Below are positions 16,005 to 22,826 of a DNA stretch of 56,345 bases, piece after piece. The translations under genes and the position numbers were made by a program. Numbering within the stretch: position 1 is the stretch's first letter; each line of letters starts with the position of its first letter. The notes below the pieces were generated by a model that saw only the letters and a list, made by a program, of their open reading frames with translations, searched no databases and was not told the DNA's origin. Source of the stretch: DATKCA01 sp035544675 (GTDB lineage: Bacteria; Acidobacteriota; Thermoanaerobaculia; Gp7-AA8); NCBI GenBank assembly GCA_035544675.1, contig DATKCA010000258.1, positions 1 through 56,345 of the forward strand. Direction: 5' to 3'.

Positions 16005-16084
16005 CTCTGTGTTCTCTGTGACTCTGTGGTTTGATTCAACCACAGAGTCACAGAGAGCACAGAGAAGCACAGAGAAGCACAGAG
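16005..16084. repeat. CACAGAG palindrome between convergent hpt and uppP
   Basis: The left arm 16005-16031 and right arm 16038-16064 are inverted repeats that match at 26 of 27 positions around a six-base loop. Two further AAGCACAGAG units follow on the right. It starts directly after the hpt stop codon and ends three bases before the uppP stop. A strong hairpin in either transcript direction could act as a bidirectional terminator or mRNA end stabiliser. No T-run is present. Confidence 0.9.
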
Positions 16085-16087
16085 ACG

Positions 16088-16912
16088 CTAGCTGATCACT
16101 CCCCCCACCAGCAGCGTCACCATCAACGCCCCCAGCGCATACCGGTAGTAGATGAAGATGTGCGTGGTGTGCGTGCGGAGATAGCGCAGCAGGAAGAAGA
16201 TCGACGCCCATCCGCTGATGAACGCCACGAAGATGGCCACGAGGATCGGCGTCATCCCGATGGCGGCGAGCTGCTCGCGCTCGGAGACCATCTGGAAGAT
16301 GCCGGCGCCGGTGATCGCCGGGATGCTCATGATGAAGGAGAAACGCGCCGCGTACTCGTGCGGGACCCGGCGGAAGAGCGCCGTCATGATCGTCGATCCG
16401 CTTCGGGACGAACCCGGAATCAGGGCGATGCACTGCCCCATGCCGATGATCAGCGCGTCCTTTCCGTTGAAGTCGGCCGGCGATCGGAATCCTCGCCGCC
16501 TGGCATAGAGCTCGGAGAGCTGCAGGAGCAGGGCGATGGAGATGAGCTGGAAGGTCACGATCCACGTGCCGCGGAAGGTCGTCTCGATCTGCTCCTCGAG
16601 GAGCACACCCACCAACACGATCGGGATCGTCCCGATGATCACGTACCACGCCTCGCGCGAGTCGCGATCGGCGAACGGCCTCCGCGTGGCCAGCCCGCGG
16701 AAGAATCCGACGAAGAGCCGCACGATGTCCCGGAAGAAATAGATGATGACCGCCAGGATCGTCCCGAACTGGATGACGGCCGACGCGGCGGCGCCGGGGT
16801 CTCCCCATCCCAGCAGCTCCGGAACGATCTTCAGGTGACCGGTGGAGCTGATGGGGATGAATTCGGTGAGCCCCTGGACGAGTCCGAGGACGATGGCTTG
16901 AAGGATCGACAC
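16088..16912 (-). CDS. uppP: undecaprenyl-diphosphatase UppP (BacA)
   Basis: Polytopic inner-membrane enzyme of 274 residues. It dephosphorylates undecaprenyl pyrophosphate to recycle the lipid carrier for peptidoglycan and other glycans, and confers bacitracin tolerance. EFIPISSTGHL at residues 17-27 and PGSSRSGST at about 164-172 are the two catalytic signature motifs. About eight hydrophobic helices are visible and the length is standard. It starts seven bases after the RNase J stop on the same strand and is probably co-transcribed with it. In this window it complements the MraY/MurG pathway encoded at 50-55 kb. Confidence 0.96.
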   Translation of the reverse strand: MSILQAIVLGLVQGLTEFIPISSTGHLKIVPELLGWGDPGAAASAVIQFGTILAVIIYFFRDIVRLFVGFFRGLATRRPFADRDSREAWYVIIGTIPIVLVGVLLEEQIETTFRGTWIVTFQLISIALLLQLSELYARRRGFRSPADFNGKDALIIGMGQCIALIPGSSRSGSTIMTALFRRVPHEYAARFSFIMSIPAITGAGIFQMVSEREQLAAIGMTPILVAIFVAFISGWASIFFLLRYLRTHTTHIFIYYRYALGALMVTLLVGGVIS

Positions 16913-16919
16913 GCGGCGG

Positions 16920-18560
16920 TCACATTTCCCAGATGACCGGCAGGATCAGCGGCCGACGCCCCATTTTCTTGCGGAAGTACCGCTTGAGCAACGATCGCAT
17001 TTTCTCCTGCAGCAGGTCCGAGTTGCGCAATTCATCAGGCTGGCTTTCCGCAACCATGCCAACGAGCTGGGAACGGACTTCGTCGAGGATGTCCTGGCTG
17101 GCGTCGACGTGCACGAGGCCGCGGGTGATGATCTCCGGATCGCGAATCAGCTTGCCACCCGAGTCGATGGCCACCACCACGATCACGAACCCGTCCTCGG
17201 CCAGGTGCTGGCGGTCGCGGACCACGACCTCCGGCACCTCCTCGGCCTCCGCGTCGATGAAGACTTTCCCGTTCGGCACGCGCTCCGGAGCCACGGCGAT
17301 CTCTCCGCCGGCGATCTCGGCCACCTGGCCGTTGGTGATGACGACGCCGTGCTCGACGCCAACTGCCTGGGCCAGCCGGGCGTGATGGATGAGATGGCGG
17401 AGCGTGCCGTGGATGGGGATGAAGAACTTCGGCCTGGTCAGGTTGAGCATCAGCTTGAGCTCTTCCTCGCAGGCGTGACCCGACACGTGGATGTCCGGCC
17501 GCTCGTGCGAGACCACCTCCGCGCCGCGACGATAGAGGTTGTCGATGAGGCGGGCCACGGCGCGCTCGTTTCCGGGGATCGTGCGCGCGGAGATGACCAC
17601 GAGATCGCCCTTGGTCACCTCGATCTGCTTGTGCTGTCCGATGGCCATCCGCGAGAGCGCGGAGCTCGGCTCACCCTGCGTGCCGGTGGTCATGATGACG
17701 AGCTGGCGCGGCTCGTAGTCGGCGGATGACGCGCGCGTCTCCCGCGGGAACTCGAGATAGCCGAGCCGTTCGGCGGTCTCGACGTTGTCGACGAGCGAGC
17801 GGCCGATGAGGAGGACGCGGCGCCCGAACTTGCGCGCCAGCTTGATGATCATCTGCACGCGGTGGATATGCGAGGCGAACGTCGTCACGATGATCCGTCC
17901 GGGCCAGTTGGCGAAGACGCGGTCGATCCCCCCGCCTACGGTCGATTCGGAGGGGCAGTGGCCGGGGACGAGGGCGTTGGTCGAGTCGCTGAGGAGCGCG
18001 AGGACGCCGCGCTCGCCGTATTCGGCGAAGCGGGAGATGTCGGTCGTCTTCGCATCGCTGGGCGTGTGGTCGATCTTGAAGTCGCCGGTGTGGATGATCG
18101 TTCCGGCGGGCGTTGCAATGGCAAAGCCGACGCAATCGACGATGGAGTGCGTGACGCGGATGGCCTCGACGCGGAACGAGCCGGCTTCGACGACCTCGCG
18201 CGGCGCGATCTCGCGCAGGTCGATGTTCTCGATGCCGAACTCGTCGAGCTTGTGGCGCACGAATCCGAGGGCCAGCGGCATCGCGTAGACCGGCGCGGCC
18301 ACGCGATCGACGAGAAACGGGATGGCGCCGATGTGGTCCTCGTGGCCGTGCGTGAGGAAGATCGCCTTCACCCGCTCGCGCCGCTCGAAGAGATAGGTCA
18401 TGTCGGGGACGATGACGTCGACGCCGAGCGTGGCCGCGTCCGGAAACATCATCCCGCAGTCCACGACGATGGCTTCCTCGCCATATTCGTAGACCATGAG
18501 GTTCATCCCGATCTCGCCCAGGCCGCCCAGGGGGATGATGCGTATGTTCTTTTCCGTCAT
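16920..18560 (-). CDS. rnj: ribonuclease J
   Basis: Metallo-beta-lactamase/beta-CASP ribonuclease of 546 residues, an exo- and endonuclease in mRNA decay and rRNA maturation. IIPLGGLGEIGMN opens the fold, and THGHEDHIGA at about 71-80 is the zinc-binding HxHxDH motif. HTGDFKID, the beta-CASP region TTGTQGEP, SGHACEEELK and FIPIHGTLRHL follow in order, and a C-terminal dimerisation domain completes the protein. The ATG at 18558-18560 lies inside a dispersed repeat (GTCATCCTGAGGAGCGAAG), so the repeat supplies the translation start context. uppP follows seven bases after the stop. There is a single RNase J gene here; RNase E was not seen in the window. Confidence 0.96.
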   Translation of the reverse strand: MTEKNIRIIPLGGLGEIGMNLMVYEYGEEAIVVDCGMMFPDAATLGVDVIVPDMTYLFERRERVKAIFLTHGHEDHIGAIPFLVDRVAAPVYAMPLALGFVRHKLDEFGIENIDLREIAPREVVEAGSFRVEAIRVTHSIVDCVGFAIATPAGTIIHTGDFKIDHTPSDAKTTDISRFAEYGERGVLALLSDSTNALVPGHCPSESTVGGGIDRVFANWPGRIIVTTFASHIHRVQMIIKLARKFGRRVLLIGRSLVDNVETAERLGYLEFPRETRASSADYEPRQLVIMTTGTQGEPSSALSRMAIGQHKQIEVTKGDLVVISARTIPGNERAVARLIDNLYRRGAEVVSHERPDIHVSGHACEEELKLMLNLTRPKFFIPIHGTLRHLIHHARLAQAVGVEHGVVITNGQVAEIAGGEIAVAPERVPNGKVFIDAEAEEVPEVVVRDRQHLAEDGFVIVVVAIDSGGKLIRDPEIITRGLVHVDASQDILDEVRSQLVGMVAESQPDELRNSDLLQEKMRSLLKRYFRKKMGRRPLILPVIWEM

Positions 18561-18662
18561 CCTGAGGAGCGAAGCGACGAAGGATCAACCCAGGCGCCGC
18601 GATGCACGCGTTTTCCGGCAGTTACGCGGCGCCTGGATTGACTCTTCGCTTCGCTCAGAGCT
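18556..18662. repeat. imperfect inverted repeat of the GTCATCCTGAGGAGCGAAG family
   Basis: The arms contain CGAAGCGACGAAGGATCAAC plus CCAGGCGCCGCG on the left, and the reverse of these on the right (GCGGCGCCTGGATTGACTC, then TTCGCTTCG). They are about 35-40 bases long around a 25-base centre. The element fills the 111-base gap between asnS and rnj and overlaps the rnj start codon. Otherwise the gap holds nothing recognisable. Confidence 0.8.
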
Positions 18663-18671
18663 TTCTTGGAA

Positions 18672-19964
18672 CTACGGATAGATCCTGTTCAACATCCGCG
18701 GATACGGAATCGTCTCGCGCAGGTGCGGGACGCCCGAGATCCACGCCACCACCCTTTCGATTCCCATGCCGAAGCCGGAATGCGGGAACGTCCCGTACTT
18801 GCGGACGTCGAGATACCACTGAAATCTGTCGATGGGAAGGTTGTGCGACTTGATCCGCTCCAGGAGCAGGTCGTGGTCGTGGATGCGCTGGGAGCCGCCG
18901 ATGATCTCGCCGTAGCCCTCGGGCGCGATCATGTCCAGTCCGAGGACGACGTCCGGGTCGTTCGGATCGGGCTGCATGTAGAAGGCCTTGATGGCGGTCG
19001 GGTAGCGGGAGATCATCACCGGCCGGTCGAACGAGTTGGCGATGACCGTCTCCTCGTCGCCGCCGAAGTCGTCGCCGAACTTCACATCCATCCCCTTGCC
19101 CTTGAGGAGTTCGATGGCGTCGCGGTACGTGATGCGCGGGAACGGCCGCTTCACGTTCTCGAGTCTGGAGACGTCTCGCTCGAGCGTCTTCAGCTCCTCC
19201 TGGCAGCGCTCCACCGCCCTCCCCACCAGGTACTCGATGAACTCCTCGGCCAGCTCCTGGAGACCCTCGAACTCGAGGAAGGCCACTTCCGGCTCGATCA
19301 TCCAGAACTCGGTGAGGTGGCGCCGGGTCTTCGACTTCTCGGCGCGGAACGTCGGACCGAAGCAGTAGACCCGGCCGAATGCGGCGGCGGCCGGCTCGAG
19401 GTAGAGCTGTCCCGACTGCGAGAGGTAGGCCTTTTCTCCGAAGTAGTCGGTCTCGAACAGCGTGGAGGTGCCTTCGGCGGCGTTAGCGGTGAGGATCGGT
19501 GAGTCGATGAGGACGAAGTCGCGGTCGTAGAAGAAGTCGCGACACGCTTTCTCCAGCTCGTTACGGATGCGCAGGATGGCGTGCTGGTTCTTCGACCGGA
19601 GCCAGAGGTGGCGCAAGTCCATGAGGAACGCCGTGCCGTGCTCTTTGGGCGTGATGGGGTACTCGCTGGTGAGGTGCACCACGTCGAAGGACTGCACGCC
19701 CATCTCGACGCCGCCGGGCGCGCGCGGCTCGGCGCGAACGGTCCCGGTGACGCGGACCGTCGACTCCTGCGTCACGCCTTCCACCGCGGTCCAGACGTCC
19801 TCGGAGACTTCCTTCTTGAAGACGACGCACTGCAGGTAGCCCGAGCCGTCGCGGATGATCGGGAACTGGAGCTTGCCCGAGGTGCGCTTGTTGTACAGCC
19901 AGCCGTTGACGACGACGGTCTCCCCGACGTGATCCGGCAGCTCCTTGATTCGAACCGTGCGCAT
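18672..19964 (-). CDS. asnS: asparaginyl-tRNA synthetase
   Basis: Class IIb aminoacyl-tRNA synthetase of 430 residues that charges tRNA-Asn. The N-terminal OB-fold anticodon domain covers about 1-105 (VVVNGWLYNKRTSGKLQFPIIRD). The catalytic core has motif 2, FRAEKSKTRRHLTEFWMIEPE, and motif 3, GFGMGIERVV, near the C-terminus. The lack of a GAD insertion and the AEKSKTRRHLTEF motif mark AsnS rather than AspS. A TATAAT box ends ten bases before the ATG and no ribosome site is visible, suggesting a nearly leaderless message. A CACAGAG palindrome lies just upstream. Confidence 0.96.
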   Translation of the reverse strand: MRTVRIKELPDHVGETVVVNGWLYNKRTSGKLQFPIIRDGSGYLQCVVFKKEVSEDVWTAVEGVTQESTVRVTGTVRAEPRAPGGVEMGVQSFDVVHLTSEYPITPKEHGTAFLMDLRHLWLRSKNQHAILRIRNELEKACRDFFYDRDFVLIDSPILTANAAEGTSTLFETDYFGEKAYLSQSGQLYLEPAAAAFGRVYCFGPTFRAEKSKTRRHLTEFWMIEPEVAFLEFEGLQELAEEFIEYLVGRAVERCQEELKTLERDVSRLENVKRPFPRITYRDAIELLKGKGMDVKFGDDFGGDEETVIANSFDRPVMISRYPTAIKAFYMQPDPNDPDVVLGLDMIAPEGYGEIIGGSQRIHDHDLLLERIKSHNLPIDRFQWYLDVRKYGTFPHSGFGMGIERVVAWISGVPHLRETIPYPRMLNRIYP

Positions 19965-19974
19965 GAGGCGGCGG

Positions 19975-19980
19975 ATTATA
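19975..19980 (-). promoter_or_regulatory. -10 box (TATAAT) of asnS, ten bases before the start codon
   Basis: Perfect TATAAT on the minus strand with ten bases to the ATG. The expected transcription start falls two to four bases before the start codon. No good -35 box is seen; the -35 position lies within the CACAGAG repeat. Confidence 0.5.
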
Positions 19981-19996
19981 TGGCGGCTCCGTGCTC

Positions 19997-20068
19997 CTCT
20001 GTGTCTCTGTGACTCTGTGGTTGTCTTGTTGTGTGGAAAGCAACCGCAGAGTCACAGAGAACACAGAG
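19997..20068. repeat. CACAGAG palindrome between asnS and the dynamin-like gene
   Basis: The left arm 19997-20023 begins CTCTGTGTCTCTGTGACTC. The right arm 20041-20068 ends with its complement, and the arms differ by about two changes. The loop is 17 bases. It is the same family as 16005-16084 and 3849-3905. Confidence 0.9.
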
Positions 20069-20084
20069 AAGAACGAAGACGGGA

Positions 20085-21827
20085 TCAGAGCCGTTCCACT
20101 TCGGCCGAGATCTCGCGCGCCTCGACCTCCACCTCGCGCAACCGGGCGTGGAACGTCTCGATCTTCTCCGACTCCGCCGCGTAGAAGCGCTGATACGGCT
20201 CAAACGCCGTGATGATCCCGCGCAGCATCCGGTCGATCTCCGAGGTCGACTCCCGCTCCAGCGACTCCTTGAGATGCTGGCGCAGCTCCTCGATGCGCTG
20301 CCGGAACTCGTTCTTGGCCTTCGACCGTTTGTAGGGAAGGATCAGGAAGCTCGTCACCAGGAGCATCGTAGCGGCGGTGAGGCCGGTGACGTCGATGGCC
20401 GTACTGCTCACGGCCGTGGTCACGAGATAGCCGATGCCGAGGGCGCCGGCGCCGAGGCCGAATGAGTGGAGGACAGCGCGCATGGCGTTGTCGATGATGC
20501 GGCGGCTCTCCACGTTGACGTCATATTCGGAGAGGCGCTGCTCGGCGTTGGTGCGGATGCGCGAGTAGATCTCCTCGCGGTTGTACGCGAACTCGCGGCC
20601 GACGCGGCCGACGATCTCGCTGTCGCGGGCGTCGCTGGCCGCGCTGCGATGGAACGCCTCGACCGTCCCGTTCCACAGCTTCAGGTTCTCCTTCACCAGC
20701 CAGTCCACGGACTCCTGGATCGTCGTGTCGATGTTGCCCTTGAACCCCTGGAAGACCTGCCGCTCGAACTCCTCGCGGAAGCGGAGGCTGTCCCGCAGGA
20801 GCATGATGTGCTGCAGGCGAACGTAGCGGTCGAGGAAGTCGATGCCGCGGCGCTCCAGGTCCATCATCAGGTTGTCGATGCGCATGACGAACTGGCGGAA
20901 GTTTCCTTCCATGTCCACGCGGGCGCGTTCGAGCTGGCCGGTGATCGACTCGATGCGGGCCCTGTCCTTGGCCAGCAGCTCCCGCCGCGCCTCGATCATC
21001 GTGAACTGCCTCTTCGAAAGGCTGAGAATCGTGTCCAGCGGCGCCATCAGCTTGATGCGCACGCGCTCCTTCTCCGACAGCACACTGAAGAGATAGTCCT
21101 CGAGCGCCTCGAAGCGGCTGCGCGTCCACTCCCGCGGCGTGGCGGCGCCGCTCTTCGACTCCAGCGCCAGCTTGCTGCTGACCGGGAAGATCGTCGGATC
21201 GAACCCGAAGATCGAGCGCACATTCGCGCTCAGGTACTCCATCACCTGATCGACTTCCTCGGGCGTCTTCGTGTCGATCTTGTTCAGGACGAATACGACC
21301 TTCTTGCCCCACTCCCGGATGTACTCGAGGAACTTCCGCTCCGACTCCGACAGGGGCCGGTCGATCGAGGTCACGAAGAGCACCACATCCGCCCGCGGGA
21401 TGTAATCCTCGGTGATTTCCTGATGGCGCTGGACGATCGAGTTCGTCCCCGGCGTGTCGACGAGCGTGATGTTGCGCAGGAGCTCGACCGGGTACTCCTG
21501 CTCCACGACGAAGTCGGAGATCGTGCGCTGGGTCTCCTTCTGGCCGAAACGGAGCAGCGAGATGCGGTCGTCGACCGGAATGGGGCCTTCCACCCTGAGC
21601 TTCACGCCGAAGAGGGCGTTGATGAGCGACGACTTGCCGGCGTTGAACTCGCCGACGATGACGATGGTGAAGAGGTCCTCGAGCGTGGCCAGGAGGTCGT
21701 CGACGCGCCGCCGCTCCTCCGCCTGCTCGCGCTCGAGCGTCTCGCGCAGCTGGACGAGCAGCCTGCTCTCCCTGCGCAGCAGCGCCTGGATGGCGGGATC
21801 TACGACCGTATCGAAAATGCCTGGCAT
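20085..21827 (-). CDS. bacterial dynamin-like GTPase
   Basis: A 580-residue dynamin-superfamily protein, predicted to bind or remodel the inner membrane using GTP. The GTPase domain has G1 GEFNAGKSS at 58-66, a G2 threonine region, G3 DTPGTNS at about 123-129 and G4 NKID at about 182-185. Long helical stalk segments follow. A hydrophobic hairpin at about 455-505 (FGLGAGALGIGYLVTTAVSSTA and ATMLLVTSFLILPY) is the likely membrane paddle, and the C-terminus is a coiled coil. Bacterial members are linked to membrane fusion, division or stress. A TACAAT box ends seven bases before the ATG, suggesting a leaderless message. A single copy is present; paired partners seen in some bacteria are not adjacent. 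Confidence 0.9.
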   Translation of the reverse strand: MPGIFDTVVDPAIQALLRRESRLLVQLRETLEREQAEERRRVDDLLATLEDLFTIVIVGEFNAGKSSLINALFGVKLRVEGPIPVDDRISLLRFGQKETQRTISDFVVEQEYPVELLRNITLVDTPGTNSIVQRHQEITEDYIPRADVVLFVTSIDRPLSESERKFLEYIREWGKKVVFVLNKIDTKTPEEVDQVMEYLSANVRSIFGFDPTIFPVSSKLALESKSGAATPREWTRSRFEALEDYLFSVLSEKERVRIKLMAPLDTILSLSKRQFTMIEARRELLAKDRARIESITGQLERARVDMEGNFRQFVMRIDNLMMDLERRGIDFLDRYVRLQHIMLLRDSLRFREEFERQVFQGFKGNIDTTIQESVDWLVKENLKLWNGTVEAFHRSAASDARDSEIVGRVGREFAYNREEIYSRIRTNAEQRLSEYDVNVESRRIIDNAMRAVLHSFGLGAGALGIGYLVTTAVSSTAIDVTGLTAATMLLVTSFLILPYKRSKAKNEFRQRIEELRQHLKESLERESTSEIDRMLRGIITAFEPYQRFYAAESEKIETFHARLREVEVEAREISAEVERL

Positions 21828-21834
21828 TCTGCTG

Positions 21835-21840
21835 ATTGTA
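21835..21840 (-). promoter_or_regulatory. -10 box (TACAAT) seven bases before the dynamin-like gene
   Basis: TACAAT on the minus strand followed by seven bases and the ATG. The predicted transcript begins at or within a base or two of the start codon. There is no ribosome site. Confidence 0.45.
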
Positions 21841-21897
21841 GATGGGGGTCAGGTCTTCGGTTGTCGGTTTCACTACCTGACGTAGAGAGACCGGCCA

Positions 21898-22756
21898 TCA
21901 TCCCGGCACCTTCACCAGCAGCGACCTCGGCATGCTGGTGATCGTGAGCGGCGTCTGCATCGCGAACAGCTCCCCGTCGATGCCGAGGCGCAGCGACGGC
22001 CGGGGCGACTGCACTTTCATGCGCCTGGTCCGGAACGAGCGAAACCCCTCCGACTGCTGCACCTTGCCGGCCAGATAGTGGCCGGCGTGCCGCATCAGAG
22101 CGATGCGCGGCATGTGCGGCAGCCAGTACACCGACAGCCGTCCCTCCTCCAGCGTCTGGCGTGACGCCTCCACTCCCATCCGGGTGAGGTCGTACGAATT
22201 GTTGGAGACCATGAACACGTGCGTACGAATGACCTCATGATGGTGCTCGCTGTCGATCGTCAGAGACACGTGCTGGTACTTGCGCATGGTCGCCGAGAAC
22301 GCCAAGAGCCGCGCTTTCCACCGCGGATCGTCACGGCCGCGCTCCTCCCGCCGGGCCACCAGCTCGGGGTAGAGTCCCAGGGATACGTTGTTCACGAAGA
22401 GGCGTTCGTTGACGCGGGCGGCGTCGACCTGCCGCTCGTTCCTGCCGGCGGCGACCTGCAACGCCTCCCGCCAGTCCAGCGGGATCTCCAGGTCCCGCGC
22501 GAAATGGTTGTACGTTCCCACCGGGATCACCGCAAACGCCGCCTCCGTGTTCGCGACTCCCTGAATGACGTGGTTCACCGTTCCGTCACCGCCGGCCGCG
22601 ATGAAGAGGGTCTGGCCTCGCGCGCGGCGGTCGCGAATCATGGCCGGGACCGTCGAGGTCCGGCGACAGCTGGACGACCTCGAAGCCCGCCTCCGCGGCC
22701 GCCGCCTCCAACTCCCCCTCCGGCAGTTTCGCGCCTGAGGACGGATTGAAGAACAT
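21898..22756 (-). pseudogene. diacylglycerol/lipid kinase family gene (YegS-like) with a one-base frameshift
   Basis: The start ATG at 22754-22756 gives MFFNPSSGAKLPEGELEAAA, the family NP-SG opening. The reading continues in one frame to LSPDLD near 22651. It then continues in another frame as VPAMIRDRRARGQTLFIAAGGDGTVNHVIQ, the GGDGT catalytic and nucleotide motif, and on to the C-terminus. Deleting one G in GACGGTCC (near 22650) joins the halves perfectly. The downstream frame has no other damage over 250 codons, so the shift is recent, a sequencing or assembly error, or rarely a programmed shift. The family phosphorylates diacylglycerol or phosphatidylglycerol at the inner membrane. If the break is real, the product is truncated to about 57 residues. 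Confidence 0.8.
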
Positions 22757-22826
22757 GAGACCTTTGTTAGTCGGCAATATCGGCTCCGCCGGCCGGGTTC
22801 CCAGCCGGCAAACTCTCGAGGTCCAG

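Noticed and set aside
20466..21941. Long open frame (491 codons) on the plus strand
   Set aside because: It is the antisense shadow of the dynamin-like GTPase, which has all GTPase motifs on the minus strand.
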